Shown: positions 31,346 to 42,750, numbered from the stretch's first letter. The stretch: 64,000 nucleotides of DNA from Lepus europaeus (GCF_033115175.1 NC_084835.1:96998448-97062447); one strand, 5' to 3'. Notes: generated from the letters alone by a model not told the origin. Numbers and translations: made by a program.

Positions 31346-31668
31346 GCAGCAGGTGTCGTGGTGTAGGGGTTAAGATGACGCTTGGGACACCGGTGTCCCA
31401 CAACAGAACACGTGGGCTTGAGTCGCAGCTCCGCTTCCAATCCAGCTTCCTCCTAATGCACACCCCGGGAGGCAGCAGGTGATGGCTCAAGTACTTGGGT
31501 TCCTGCCACCCACGTGGGAGAGCCGGAATGAGTTCCAAGCTCTGTTGTGGGCATTTTGGGGGAAGAGATAGAAGATTCTCTCTCTCACTCTCTCTCTCTA
31601 TCTCTCTCTCTCTCTCTTTCTCTCTGCCTTTCAGATAAATGAATTAAATTAATAAAATGCTTAAAAAG
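31346..31668 (+). mobile_element. CSINE of an older subfamily
   Basis: 'gcaggtgtcgtggtgtaggggttaagatgacgcttggg' head, 'ctaatgcacaccccgggaggcagcaggtgatggctcaagtacttggg' body, CT tract, AATTAAATTAATAAAA tail. Duplication cccctgagttg (31335) / tccctgagttg (31670). Confidence 0.92.
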
Positions 31669-32059
31669 TCCCTGAGTTGATGGGCAAGTGCCGGAATGCC
31701 AAGCCAGGCCCTGGGCACAGCCTTGCTACTGGATGGCCATGGAGAGACTGTTCTCCCCCATGTGACCTCAGAACAGGTGAGCAGGTGTGGAAGGTGACCT
31801 GGGGCCTGAGCACCTAGCCCAGCTCCTGTAGGCGGGCAGCATCAGCCCCACGCTGGGGCACAGGCCCTCGCCTGGGAGGGGAGGGAGGGGCCGAGCTTCC
31901 TGAGGCCGGCATTTGGGAGGAGGAGGTCTGGGGCAGGGCACCTGGCCCATCCCCTGCCGGTGGGGGTCAGGCCAGTCGTGCAAGGGGGCTGAGCCCTCCC
32001 CGGTGAGGTGTGGAGGCCCCAGCTGCACGGCAGACTGTGTGCGTGTCCCTTACTTCTCA
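31669..32059. other. Intergenic unique DNA
   Basis: Nothing recognised. Confidence 0.4.
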
Positions 32060-32190
32060 ACGCGGTCACTGCGTGGGCCTGCGACACCCCCAGGAGGAAG
32101 GGACAGCGCTGCTGTTCCCACAGTGCAGAAGAGGAACCTGGAGACCAGACCGGGGAAGTGCCTGGCCCAGCGTCACTAGGGGGTCTCCTC
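32060..32190 (-). mobile_element. MIR SINE, antisense (probable)
   Basis: 'tgttcccacagtgcagaagaggaacctggagacc' and 'gggaagtgcctggcccagcgtcac' match the reverse complement of the MIR 3' half (ttataaatgaggaaactgaggc ... gtcacacagc). Confidence 0.5.
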
Positions 32191-32324
32191 CACTCCCCCG
32201 CCCTGCCAGGGTCATGGGGCTCCCTGCCCAGGCCGATCACTCCCTCCACCTGGGGCCCTGCCCCACAGGCTGGCTGCAGGCCACCTGCACCTCCATGGAG
32301 ACAGAGCCGTGTCCCTGACACACC

Positions 32325-32410
32325 CTGGACCTGGGCCCCAGCCTCTGCCACGCCCCGGCTCTGTGGCCTCAGGCAGGTCACTCCCCTCTCCTGGGCACAG
32401 GGGTGATGGC
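32325..32410 (+). mobile_element. MIR SINE fragment, sense (probable)
   Basis: 'gacctgggccccagcctctgcca', then 'ctgtggcctcaggcaggtcactcccctctcctgggcacagg', follows the MIR core ('gacctgggttcaaatcctggctctgcca ... gtgtgaccttgggcaagtcac'). Confidence 0.55.
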
Positions 32411-32689
32411 CAGAGGGTCCTTGCCCTGTGAGCGGGAGAGGGCTTGGTTTGGGAGGCCTGATGGGGGTGGGAGACCCTTTCCTCACTACTGGCAGCAACC
32501 CACCCCCTGTGAGGGGATGGGGGAGTGAGCCTCCACCCAAGCCCTAGGGCCCTGAGTGGGTCAGTGGCCGGTCAGGGCGGCTGGAAGGACCCGGAGGGCA
32601 CAGCAGAAGGTGCAGGCGGGTGTCCGGCACTCGCTGCAGGCCCACGTCTGGCGCTCCCTTCCCTGGCCACTTCCTGCCAAACAGCCCAG

Positions 32690-32780
32690 CACTCCTCCCT
32701 GCCATAGCCCTGCTCTGCCTCTGGTCCCTGCTTGCTGAATGCGTGAGTCCGTGAATGAATGAATGGATGAATGAGTAAGC
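32690..32780 (+). mobile_element. L2 3' terminus with (GAAT)n tail
   Basis: 'ctgcttgctgaatgcgtgagtccgtgaatgaatgaatggatgaatgag' resembles the L2 3' end 'tttgttgaatgaatgaatga', followed by a GAAT-type simple repeat. Confidence 0.55.
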
Positions 32781-33124
32781 CAAGGAAGGGGACATTGGCA
32801 TGCAGGCAGTTTGTCACAAAGCTGAGTCCCTCGCGGAAAGGGACTGCCTTGAGCCTTCAGTCACGTCGGGTGAGGGCACCAGGGAGCTGGCTGCATGTGC
32901 CAGGGCTGGTGAGTAGCTGAGATCCGTGTGGGGTGTGGAGTGGGGACCTGAGGCCTTGGGGAGGGGCCCACTGTTTCCAGACCAAAAGCCAGCCTGGCGT
33001 GGAAGTCTGGCGTGCACTCAGAAGTCCTGGGGCTGATGGAATGACCCGGGTGGTCCACCTGCCCTCACAGGGGACTTAGGAACCCTTTCAGGATTTCACA
33101 TTCTTCTTCCTTTGTCTCCCCACC

Positions 33125-33260
33125 CCCCAGGAACCCTGGGGTGCAGGCCCTCCTCTCCCCACTTTACACATCAAGGGAGTGAGGCTCAGAAAACGTGCTG
33201 TACTCCAGAGCATACTGGCAGAATGTGGTTGAGTCAGGATTTGAACCCAGGTCTTGCTCC
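33125..33260 (-). mobile_element. MIR SINE, antisense
   Basis: 'ccccactttacacatcaagggagtgaggctcagaaaacg', then 'gtggttgagtcaggatttgaacccaggtctt', is the reverse complement of MIR. The tRNA-like 'gatttgaaccc' is the complement of the B box, not a tRNA gene. Confidence 0.75.
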
Positions 33261-33817
33261 AAAACCCTTCCCCTCCCCTCTGTACCTGAGTGCCCTTTGC
33301 CTACAATGGAGGCCTTCCAGCCCCGGCTCCTCCCTATGGCCCTGGAGGGCAATGAGAAGCGTGTGACTGTGGCCGCAGGGTCCAACTGCAGATGCCACGT
33401 GGTTAGGCCAAGTGCTCCGAGCAGTCCACCAAAGCTGTCTCCACCATGGCCAGCCCGGGGCCGGGGATCCCCCGTGTCTGGGCACAGAGGAGGAAGTTAG
33501 GGGCCCTGGGTCTCAGCACAGCTCAGCTGCCAGCTGGCTTTGCGACCCTCCATCTCTGCTGTCCCACACACTTACAGGTGCACACACACACACACACACC
33601 TTCCTGCCCTCCCCGCTGGGGTTATCGGTCCCTCAGTTATCCACCTTAGACCCCATTATGTAGTAAAGAAGTGGCCTGGGTGCATCAGAGACCCTCACAG
33701 ATGTCCAGACGTCTCAGCAGGTGCGCCCCAGGTGCAGCCCTCTGGGGAAGCAGGGCCTGACCCAACCGTCAGCACAGAGCCTGGCAAGCTTGTGTCGCTT
33801 AGCCAGTCCTGCTCTTC

Positions 33818-34153
33818 TTCTTCTTCTTTTATTTATTTATTTACTTATTTGAAAGATAGAGTTACAGATAGTGAGAGGGAGAGGCAGAGAGAAGGGTCAT
33901 CCATCCACTGGTTCACTCCCCAGGTGGCCTTAATGGCTAGAGCTGGACCGATCTGAAAACAGGAGCCAGAAGCTTCTTTTGGGTCTCTCACGTGGGTGCA
34001 GGGGCGCAAATACTTGTGTCATCTTGCACTGCTTTCCCAGGCCATAGCAGAGAGCTGGATCGGAAGAGGAGCAGCTGGGACACAAACTGGAGCCCATATG
34101 GGATGCCGGTACCCAGGCAGAGGCTTAGCCCCCTGTGCCACAGCGCCTGCCCT
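33818..34153 (-). mobile_element. CSINE, antisense
   Basis: From 'ttcttcttttatttatttatttac' to 'ctgtgccacagcgcctgccct'. Duplications cagtcctgctcttc at 33804 and 34154. Confidence 0.95.
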
Positions 34154-34433
34154 CAGTCCTGCTCTTCCGACCTTCTCTCCAGTTCTCGTTGGTGGATGAA
34201 TTCCTGAGCTCCTCTCCCTGCAAGGTCTCACCCAGGGTTCTGTCAGCCCCCTGGCCCCGTCTCACTGCACAGGAAAAGGGGGCGAGGGGCTGGCAGTCTG
34301 GAGTCAGACCTGCTCCCAACCTCTTGGCTGGTGACACCCTGGGCTCCATGGGCCAACAGCATCCTCATTTGTGAAGCTAGTCCTAATACATTACTGCACT
34401 TGGGATTTAAATGATTTTCAAAGATCCAGTGCA

Positions 34434-34835
34434 GGGCTGGCGTCCTGGCACCGTGAGAAGCTGCCAGCTACTAAGCCAGCATCCCATATCGGAGCAGTGG
34501 TTCAAATCCCAGCTGCTCTGCTTCCAATCCAGCTCCCTGCGAATGCACCTGGGAAGGCAGCCAAGGGTGGCCCAAGTCCTTGGGCCCCTGCCACCCACAT
34601 GGGAGACCCAGATGGAGTTCCAGGTTCCTGGCTTTAGCCTGGCAGCCACTGTAACCACCAAAGAGTAAACCAACAGATGGAAGATCTCCCTTTCTCTGTC
34701 TCTCTCTGTCTCTTTGTCTCTCTCTGTCTCCCTGTCTCTCTCTCTCTCTCTCTGTCTCTCCCTGTCTCTCTGCCACTCTCACTCTGCCTTCCAAATTAAT
34801 AAATAGATCTTTAAAAAAAATAATAAAATAAAAAA
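34434..34835 (+). mobile_element. CSINE with long CT/CTGT tract
   Basis: 'ggctggcgtcctggcaccgtg' head, 'gcttccaatccagctccctgcgaatgcacctggg' body, a 100-base CT/CTGT tract (34688-34790) and an A-rich tail. Confidence 0.9.
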
Positions 34836-35244
34836 GATTAAAAGGGACCAGAACACAGAGCATTTGCACCGGAGCTGGAGCGTGATGGGGGGCCGGTGAA
34901 GGCTGGGGAGCTGCACACAGACACGGATGGAGGGATCCTGGCGCTGGGTCAGTCGGGGTGCTGAGGAAGGCCTCAGGGATGGGCAGTCTGGGAAGGTGGC
35001 CGCCAGGCAAGGCACAGGCGAGGGCAGCCTCTGAGGTCCCAGTCCCCTGCTGGACTGGCCTCACAGGCTGTGGCTTAGTGAGGGCCGCTGTCACCGCAGG
35101 AACACAGGGCACCACGCGTCTCCCAGCCGGGCTCTGCGGACGGAGAGAGGCAGAGAGCCAGGGGTGCGTGCACACACGCGGGGAAGGCGCCCGCGTGGTC
35201 ACGCTTCCAGGCAGACCTGCCCGCCCTCGCCGCGTCTCGGCTTG
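34836..35244. other. Intergenic unique DNA
   Basis: GC-rich, nothing recognised. Confidence 0.4.
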
Positions 35245-35340
35245 CTGACACGGCGAGCGCGTAATTACAGTTTCAATCACAGATTAATCAGAAGTCGGTT
35301 CTGCAGACGGGGAGCAGGTCTGCACTGGAAAGGGCCCCAG
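35245..35340. promoter_or_regulatory. Candidate enhancer-like element with homeodomain sites
   Basis: In a CpG-rich stretch: gcgtaattacag (TAATTA at 35262-35267), tttcaatcacag, and the palindrome gattaatc (35282-35289) within 30 bases. These are homeodomain-type half sites and a bicoid-like TAATC. Motif content only. Confidence 0.35.
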
Positions 35341-35924
35341 AGGGCCTGTCGCCTCTGCTCTCGGAGGCTGGCCGCCGTGTGGTGTTGGCTGCCGCGCTGG
35401 GAGTTTTCTGAGGACGGTCGCAGCCGCCGCCACCCAGGCAACATCTCCCTGCCTACCCTGCTGCCTCCCAATGGAAGCAGGCAATGTGGAATTGGCCCCA
35501 GTGTGCGTGTGGGTGTGCGTGTGTACGCGTGCGTGCGATCAACATCTGGGTGTGAGTGCTCCCGTGCTGGTCTGTGTGTCTTTGGGCATGTGTGCTCCCA
35601 GGTGACCCCAACAGTGCCCAGAGGGACCCACCCCCCACAGAGAGGCCAAGACCCCTCTGCCCTCGCTCCTCCACCCCAGGGGGCTGTGCTGGGACACTGG
35701 GGCGGGTGGGGAGACGGAGGAGGCTCTGGATCTCTAAGGAGCTCTGAAAGAGAGTTTTGGGGTACACGCGGGGCCCAGGGCTGCGCCTCTGGGGCTTCCC
35801 GGGAGGGCTGAGCACCTGCCCACATGGCTCTGATCTGGGTGGGGTTGGCAAGGAGCCAATATTCACAACAGGGACAATAACAGCCACTTAGGCCCGCCCA
35901 GAGCTTTCTTCTTTTCTCTCAGCT
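35341..35924. other. Intergenic unique DNA with short GT-rich patch
   Basis: 35500-35595 has a GT-rich, CpG-containing patch ('gtgcgtgtgggtgtgcgtgtg'). Otherwise nothing recognised. Confidence 0.4.
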
Positions 35925-36035
35925 TTTATCTTCACCATCACATTAGCTCCTCACAACCTCCCTGGGGCGGGGAGGCTCAATGCGAACAGGGGGCCCACAG
36001 GAAGGGGACCTGCCCAGGGTGGCACAGCAGTGGGC
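35925..36035 (-). mobile_element. MIR SINE, antisense (probable)
   Basis: 'cattagctcctcacaacctccctggggcggggaggctcaatgcgaac' and 'aaggggacctgcccagggtggcacagcag' match reverse-complement MIR ('cctcacaacaaccctatgaggtagg ... cttgcccaaggtcacacagc'). Confidence 0.7.
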
Positions 36036-36544
36036 GACAGGACGGAGTGAGCCGAGCCCCCAGGCCGTTCTGTGTGCTGGACAGGAGCCCTGGCCCATCC
36101 TGCAGACTCACTCGGCTCCTCGTGGCCCTTCCCCCTCTCCAGGGCCCTGGGCCAAAGGATAGGCAGGGTCAGAAGATGAGTTCATGTTTTCCTAATTCCC
36201 TGGGCAGCCACAGGGTGCCTGTGCCCGGGGGACTGCAGTGTGACGGCAGACGGGGCTGCCATGGCTCGCACAGGACAGTGACATGGTCAGCTGATCCCCC
36301 ATGGCCATGGCCACCACCGGCCCAGGTAGCTTTTGCAATCCAGTGGGTGTGGCCCCATGCAGGGGGTGTGGCTCTGTGGGCGGGAGCACAGAACCATAAA
36401 AGAGGTGATGGCCAAGGTGGAGGCCAGGAGGTGCTCACTCAGGCTTGACTTCCGGCTCCCTGGCCCCGCCCCGTCCCTGTCGGGGGCCCCCGGGTTACTG
36501 TGTGCTGGACGGTCAGGCCTTGGGCTTGCTCCCATCGGAGCTGT

Positions 36545-36600
36545 CTGACAGCCGCAGAGTTCAAAGCAATTAAAGGCAACATCTAATTATGCCCAGGTGG
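36545..36600. promoter_or_regulatory. Candidate conserved element (AT-rich, CAATTAA/CTAATTA)
   Basis: 'ttcaaagcaattaaaggcaacatctaattatgccc' packs a TCAAAG core, CAATTAA and CTAATTA into 35 bases of GC-rich surroundings. Motif-level evidence only. Confidence 0.3.
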
Positions 36601-37257
36601 GGCCCCCCCATTTCCCAGATGGAAAGACTGAGGCAGGAGGTGAGTCAGGACCAGGGCCCAACCCAAGCAGCCAGGTGGGGCCTCTGCTGAGTCCTGACCT
36701 GGGGCTCAAACCTTATCTCTGCTTGAGGGGACCCCCTAAGAGCCCCCTCCTGCAGAGGCCTGAGAGGCCTTGGACTGTGTCTCTAGGCCGATTCTTCAAG
36801 GCCAGGGGTCCCCAAGCTGATCCCCATCTATGCCCCTGACCACACCACAGGCCTTAGGTGCCCCACCCCCACCCCACGCAGCCCCAGCTCCCACAGTCAG
36901 TGCTGGGCTTCCCCGCCTCTCCAGCCAGCTTTTACATGACTGTTCAGACTCCTGTCGCCTGTAGCAACTCCTCCATGAGTATTTTCCCGAGTGACTGAAG
37001 GAGTGCGCGAACTCCTGGCCTTGGCCGACGGCTCTGTTCTCTGAACCCTTGAGAAATAATTGGAAGTCTGTGAGCTGTTCCTGAGCAGAGGGTGAGCTCT
37101 CAGGAGCCAAGTGTGGCTGGATCTCCCCCCTCCCTGTCTCCGGAGCCCCGTGCACCCCCCTCCAGGGCTGTGGATCCCACAATATGCTGGTTACCAGGCG
37201 CCATCATGGAGAGGAGCTGGGCAAGCCAGTGAGGGCTTTGTCAAATACCGGGTTTCA
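36601..37257. other. Intergenic unique DNA
   Basis: The first 40 bases ('cccccatttcccagatggaaagactgaggc') look like an antisense MIR scrap. The rest is not recognised. Confidence 0.4.
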
Positions 37258-37945
37258 GGGCCGGCGTGGTGGCACAGCAGGTTAAGCCGCCTCCTGCATG
37301 GCCGCTCCACTTACGGTCCAGCTTCCTGCTCGTGAGCCTGGGGAAGCACAGAAAGATGACACGCGTGCTGGGCCCCTGCCGTCCACATAGCAGGCTGTCA
37401 CGGAGGGGAGGGCGGCTGCCCGAGCGGTTTTTAAGGCATTACCCTCTGTTCACTGGGTCATTCTATTGGGGGTGCCCACTGGGCGGGGTTTCATATATGT
37501 ATGTTGATTGGCTTGGGGGTCATGGAGATAGCGGGGGTCTCCTGGAGACTGTCCATCTCCTTAGGGGCTCAGCACCCCCCTCCCCCCCCGCCGCCAGCGC
37601 TGGGTGAAAGGTTGCGGCCACCCTGGAGGAGTGATTCAGGCTGCGAGGTCACACACACAGTGCATGAAGCTGTTAGTGGGGGAGATGGCGGTCGGTCTGG
37701 AGTCAGGCTTTCCAGCCACAGCTGACAGCTCGCGTGTGAAGGACATTCTACCTCTGTCCAAGGGGCCCACAGACCCCAGCCCCACTGGACGGCCTCACAG
37801 ACCCAGCTGGATCCTGGCTTTGGCCTGGTCCAGCTCTGCCCATTGTAGCCACTTGGGAGTGAACCAGCAGATGAAAGGACCACCCCCCCCACCGCGCCCC
37901 TGAACCTGCTGCCACCTCCCCTTTCAATTACATTAAGTAAATACA
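37258..37945 (+). mobile_element. CSINE split by about 400 bases of unrelated DNA
   Basis: The 5' part 37258-37395 ('gggccggcgtggtggcacagcaggttaag' to 'cccctgccgtccacatag') and the 3' part about 37790-37945 ('cctcacagacccagctggatcctggctttggcctgg' to 'gtgaaccagcagatgaaag' and an AT-rich tail) are complementary halves of one element. The intervening 37396-37789 is not a CSINE and I do not recognise it. Confidence 0.65.
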
Positions 37946-38337
37946 CAGACCCTACTCTCCGGTCACCAAGAGTGCTAGCCAAGCCGTGAGGTCCTTGTCC
38001 TGTGGTTTGTTTTTGCCTCTGTCACCTGCTACGATACACCTGGTAGACACGAATCATGGCGTTTTTGCTGGCCAGGTGCTGCCCTAAGTGCAGTGCATCT
38101 GTGAACGTGTTTCTGTCCTATGTAGCCCTCGAAGCCAGGAGTTCCCTAACAGGGTCACTGTGGCACCCAGGGGACCCTTGGCAAAGTCTGGAGTGTTTTT
38201 TTTTTTTGTTGTCCCAACTGGGACAGGGGCTGCTCCTGGGGTCTGATGCACAGGACAGCCCCAGGGCATCCCTGCCCGTTGATCGGGTCAGTGCCAAACA
38301 TCCCTGCTGCAAGTCTTTAGAGACCAAGGGGAGGGCA

Positions 38338-38425
38338 TGGGCCCATTTTACTGTTGAGACAACTGAGGTTCAGCAACGTGAGTGGCTTTCCCAAGGTCTG
38401 CTAGCCAGTGGGTGGCTTCCCCCCA
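38338..38425 (-). mobile_element. MIR SINE fragment, antisense
   Basis: 'gcccattttactgttgagacaactgaggttcagcaacgtgagtggctttcccaaggtctgctagccagtgg' follows reverse-complement MIR. Confidence 0.7.
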
Positions 38426-39654
38426 GCAGTCAGGGCCGCCGTGCACACTTCTGGCCCCTGTGCCCTAGAGCCTCACCTGGTAGAGCGCCCCCTCCCCAGC
38501 CCCATGGCCCATCCCTGACAGCCACTGTTGGCCTCCGCTCTGCCCTGAAGCCCCCTGCCAATCAGAGGGAAGAGTGGGCCCCTGGGACCACCAGCCCTGA
38601 GCACCTGTGCTGACCCGGCCAGGCCTGCTGTGGCCCTGCAGCCCATACTGCCCTCCCCTCTGCACTGGCTCCAGGATGGCACCCGAGCAGCTAGCTCCCA
38701 GAGGCCTCCCCTCCTCCCGCATTGCGGCCCCACCAGGCCCAGGGCCCTGAACACACAGTTGGGCCTCAGGCAGTCCTCTGTGGTTTGCCCTGGTGTGGGT
38801 ACAGATGACTTGGCTGTCAGACAGACGGGAGGCTGGGAGCCGCCGGGCTGCCCCCAGGCGCCACGGGGCCTGCACCCAAGGGGAAGCCATGGTTGAAATG
38901 AGGAACCTGCTGGGGCCTTCCAGACAGCCGGGAGGAGGAAGACTCCATGCAGAGGGAGAGAGATGCCAGGACTGGCGCTGTCGTCTCCGGCCCCAGGCCC
39001 CGGTCTGACTTGTGAAACAGTTGGCCTGGCGGACGGGTCCAGGCGGGAGCCTGATCCTCCATTCACTGGAGAGATCGGCCCACTCACTGCCCCATGGCTT
39101 CTGGGGGGAGGCAGCACCCCTGCTTCTCCCTGCCCAATCTGATGAGCAGGGCCTTCATCATCCAGGGGCCCCCAAGCCCCTGATGCCTGTCAGTTTCTCT
39201 AATACAGATGCATGATGGGAGATGGGGGAGGGAAGGATGGCAAGACAAGAGCAGGCCCAAACCAAGCAGGGAGCTGAAATTGACGGGGTGAATCCTCAGG
39301 GGGAGGGAGCAAGGCTGCTCCCTGCTGGACCCCTCCCACGCCTCCCTAGGATGCTAGGAGCAGGTCACCCCAACCCCGGCCTCCCTGGAGTCTTGCTGTG
39401 GCCCCCAGCCACCCAGAGTGGGCAGCTGTTTCCCTCATGAAGGACCAGCTCCTCGGTGGCCGACTGGCGAGTCTGCTCTTCCCCACGTCACAGAAGGCCC
39501 TCCTGCCTCTGCCCAGCCCTCTCAGGTGACACTTGGAGGGAGCTGGGAAGCCAGGAAGAGCTACGATGAAAGCACAGCGTCAGCCTTGGTTTGTGTGGTC
39601 TCCTCCATCCTCACCATGCACCTGCTGCTGCGCCCCCACGCACCCCACACGGCC
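38426..39654. other. Intergenic GC-rich DNA
   Basis: No gene or repeat recognised. Chance frames only. Confidence 0.4.
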
Positions 39655-40219
39655 AGGATTTGTTCAGAAATCAATGGACGCTTCAAAAATGCCATGAACA
39701 CCAGTTTCCAAAAGATCACACTACTTAGAGATAAACTGAACAAAAGGAACGCAAAACCTACACTCTGAAAACTGCACAGCAATGCAAGAAATTCAAGATC
39801 TAAATGGCAGGAAAGCATCCATGGTTCGTGGCTCCAGGGGCTTAACATGATTAAGAGGGCACTACTGCCCTAATGCCTCCATAGGCTGACCCCGCCCTTA
39901 TCAGAATCTCTGGTGACCTCTTTGTAAGACTGACAAACCGATTCCAGAATTCAGACAGAATGCGTGGCAAGGGACCCAGGTCAACCAAGACCGCCCTGAA
40001 AAGAACAAGTTTGGAGGACTCACTCCTTGCAATTTCAAAACTTAGCTTTCAAAGCCACACGACTCAAGATGGGGCGTTCTGACACGGGATAGTCAACGCA
40101 CTAGATCAAGCTGAGAGTTCAGAAACCCAAACCTCCACAGTCAAGGATGCCAAGACCATCTGATAGGGAAAGATGGGGCTGTAACAACTGGATTCCCACA
40201 CAGAAAAGAGTGAAACTCA

Positions 40220-40567
40220 GTGCCAGAGCTGTGGCACAGCGGGTTAAAGCCCCGACCTGCAGTGCCGACATCCCATGTGGGCACCAGTTCGAGGCCCGGA
40301 TCAAGTCCATTCCAACACTCTGCTATGGCCTGGGAAAGTAGTGGAAAATGGCCCAAGTGCTTGGGCCTCTGCACTCTTGTGGGAGACCTGGAAGAAGCTC
40401 CTGGCTCCTGACTTCAGATCAGCTCAGCTCTGGCTGCTGTGGCCATTTGGGGAGTGAACCAGTGGATGGATGACCTCTCTCTCTCTCTCTCTCTCCCTCT
40501 CTCTCTATCTCTTTCCCTCTCTCTGTAACTCTGTCTTTCAAATAAATAAAATAAATCTTTAAAAAAA
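40220..40567 (+). mobile_element. CSINE in L1M (1 of 7)
   Basis: 'gccagagctgtggcacagcgggttaaagccc' to 'caaataaataaaataaatctttaaaa'. A CT tract of about 50 bases lies at 40474-40522. Confidence 0.93.
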
Positions 40568-40612
40568 TGAAGCTGGATCCCTACCCTTTACCACACATAC
40601 AAATTAATTCAA

Positions 40613-40906
40613 GGAGCTGGCATTGTGGTATAGCTGGTTAAGCCACTGCCTGTGACACCAGCATCCCATATGGGCATCGGTTGATGTCCCAGTTGCTCCA
40701 CTTCTGATCCAGCTCCCTGTTAATGGCCTGGGAAGACGGCCCAAGGGCTTGGGCCCGGGCCACCAAGGTGGAAGACCCAGATGAAGCTCCTGGCCCCTGG
40801 CTTTGGCTGGGCGTAGCCTCTGCTTTTGCGACCATCTGGAGAATGAACCAACAGATAGAAAATCTCTTCTCTCTGTAACTCTGACTTTCAAATAAATCTT
40901 TTTAAA
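40613..40906 (+). mobile_element. CSINE in L1M (2 of 7)
   Basis: 'gagctggcattgtggtatagctggttaag' to 'caaataaatctttttaaa'. L1-derived duplications aattaattcaa / agttaactcaa flank it. Confidence 0.93.
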
Positions 40907-40930
40907 AGTTAACTCAAAGTGGATTCACTG

Positions 40931-41221
40931 GGAACAGGAGCTTAGCCTCGTAGTAAAGCACTCACAAGCGACACTGGAGTGCCTGGGTTCAAATCCCAGC
41001 CTCTACTCCTGACACTGGCTTCCTATCCTACGCAGCCCTAGGAGCCCACAGCGATGGCTCAAGTAAGTAAGTGAGTTCCCGCCACCCACATGGGAGACCT
41101 GAAGTGCACTGCTGGCTCCTGGTTCTGCTCCCCACCAGCCCCAAGCACTGAGGCAGTTTTGGGTCCGACCTCTTTCTGCCTCTCTCTGTTTCTATGCCTT
41201 CCAAAAAAATTTTTTTTTAAT
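40931..41221 (+). mobile_element. CSINE in L1M (3 of 7), older subfamily
   Basis: 'ggaacaggagcttagcctcgtag', 'gtgcctgggttcaaatcccagcc' and 'gccacccacatgggagacctg'. It ends in A7T9. L1 text 'tcaa.tggatt' is duplicated across the insertion. Confidence 0.85.
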
Positions 41222-41268
41222 TTTCAATGGATTAAAGACCTAAATGTAAGAGTTAAACTATAAATCTC

Positions 41269-41327
41269 TTTTTTTAAGATTTATTTATTTGAAAGTCAGA
41301 GTTACACAGAGAGAGAGGAGGAGAGGC

Positions 41328-41367
<40 letters not shown>

Positions 41368-41623
41368 CTTCCATCTGCTGGTTCATTCCTCAGTTGGCTG
41401 CAACAGCTGGAGCTGAGCCAATCGGAAACCAGGAACCAGGAGCTTCTTCTAGGTCTCTCACACGGGTGCAGGGGCCCGAGGACTTGGGCCATCTTCCACT
41501 GCTTTCCCAGACCATGGCAGAGAGCTGGATCAGAAGTGGAGCAGCCAGGACTAGAACCAGTGTCCATATGAGATGCCGGCACTGCAGGCGGTGGCTTTAC
41601 CCGCTATGCCACAGTGCCAGCCC
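41269..41623 (-). mobile_element. CSINE in L1M (4 of 7), antisense
   Basis: The only antisense copy in this L1. From 'tttttttaagatttatttatttgaaag' through a (GA)n run (41331-41365) to 'ctatgccacagtgccagcccc'. Confidence 0.93.
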
Positions 41624-41764
41624 CAGAAAAAATAAAATTCTTAAACATAGGGGCAATGCTGTCATGACTGTGGATCTGACAAATGATTCTTACATTTGAT
41701 GCCAAAATCATGAGCAACAGAAGGGAAAACAGATACAGCAGATGTCACCAGAACTGCAGACTCG

Positions 41765-42083
41765 GGGGCCAGCACTGTGGCGCACTTGCATTGCCAACAT
41801 CCCGTATCACAGAGCCCGAGTTCCAGTCCTGGCTGCGACTTCCGATCCAGCTCCCTGCTAATGCTCCTGGAAAAGCAGTGGAGAACGGCTCAAGTTCTTC
41901 GGTCCCTGCCACTTACATGGGAGACCTGGATGGAGTTCCCAGATCCTGGCTTCAGGCTAGCCCAGCCTGGGGACATTGTGGCCATTTGAGGAGTGAACCA
42001 GTAGATGGAAGACCTCTCTCTGTATCTCTCTCCCTCTCTATCATAACTCTGACATTCAAAATCAATAAATAAAACTTTAAAAA
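41765..42083 (+). mobile_element. CSINE in L1M (5 of 7)
   Basis: 'ggggccagcactgtggcgcacttgc' to 'caaaatcaataaataaaacttt'. Flanked by related L1 text ctgcagact / catacagact. Confidence 0.9.
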
Positions 42084-42134
42084 GCATACAGACTTTGGGT
42101 TTGAAAGGACACCATTCATAAAGTGAAAAATTGG

Positions 42135-42459
42135 GGGGTGGGTCTTATTCAGTAGCAGTTAAGGCCACTGCTTGGGATGCCCATATCCAATATTGGAGTG
42201 CCTGGTCCATGTCCCGGCTCCTCCCCTTCCAACCCAACTTCCTGCCAATGTGCACCCTGGGAGGCAGCAGGTGATGGCTCAAGTACCTGGGTCCCTGCCA
42301 CCCACATGGGAGACTTAGGCTGAGTTCTGGGCTTCTGGCTTTGGCCTGGCCCAGCCCTGGCTGTTATAGGCATTTGCAGAGTGAACAACAGATGTAAGAT
42401 TTGTGTGTGTGTATGTGTGTGTGTGTATGCCTTTCAAAAAAGATGAAAGTAAGTAATTT
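42135..42459 (+). mobile_element. CSINE in L1M (6 of 7), older subfamily with GT tail
   Basis: 'gggtgggtcttattcagtagcagttaagg', 'gtgcaccctgggaggcagcaggtgatggctcaagtacc', with a (GT)n run (42401-42427) in place of the CT tract. Confidence 0.85.
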
Positions 42460-42471
42460 TTTAGATAAGAT

Positions 42472-42750
42472 GGGGCCGGCACTGTGCTGTGTCTGTAGTG
42501 CCAGCATCCCATGTGAGCACCGGTTCTAGTCCAGGCTGCTCCACTTCCAATCCAACTCCCTACTAATGCACCTGGGAAAGCAGAGGAGGATGGTCCAGGT
42601 GCTCCTGGCTCCTGGCTTCAGGTCAAGCCCAGCTCTGGCCATTTTGGCCATTTGGGGAGTGAACCAACAGATGGAAGTATCTCTGTCTCTCCCTCTCTCT
42701 GTCTGTAACTCAGACTCTTAAATCAATCAATCAATCTTAAAAAAAGAAAA
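42472..42750 (+). mobile_element. CSINE in L1M (7 of 7), with internal deletions
   Basis: 'ggggccggcactgtgctgtgtctg' shows a shortened A-box region. The 'ccttgggcccctgcacccacgtgggagacc' block is largely missing. The tail is (AATC)n then A-rich. Confidence 0.88.

Noticed and set aside
33195..33260. tRNA gene suggested by a 'gatttgaaccc' T-loop-like string
   Set aside because: It lies in an antisense MIR, which is tRNA-derived. No acceptor stem or anticodon arm can be formed.
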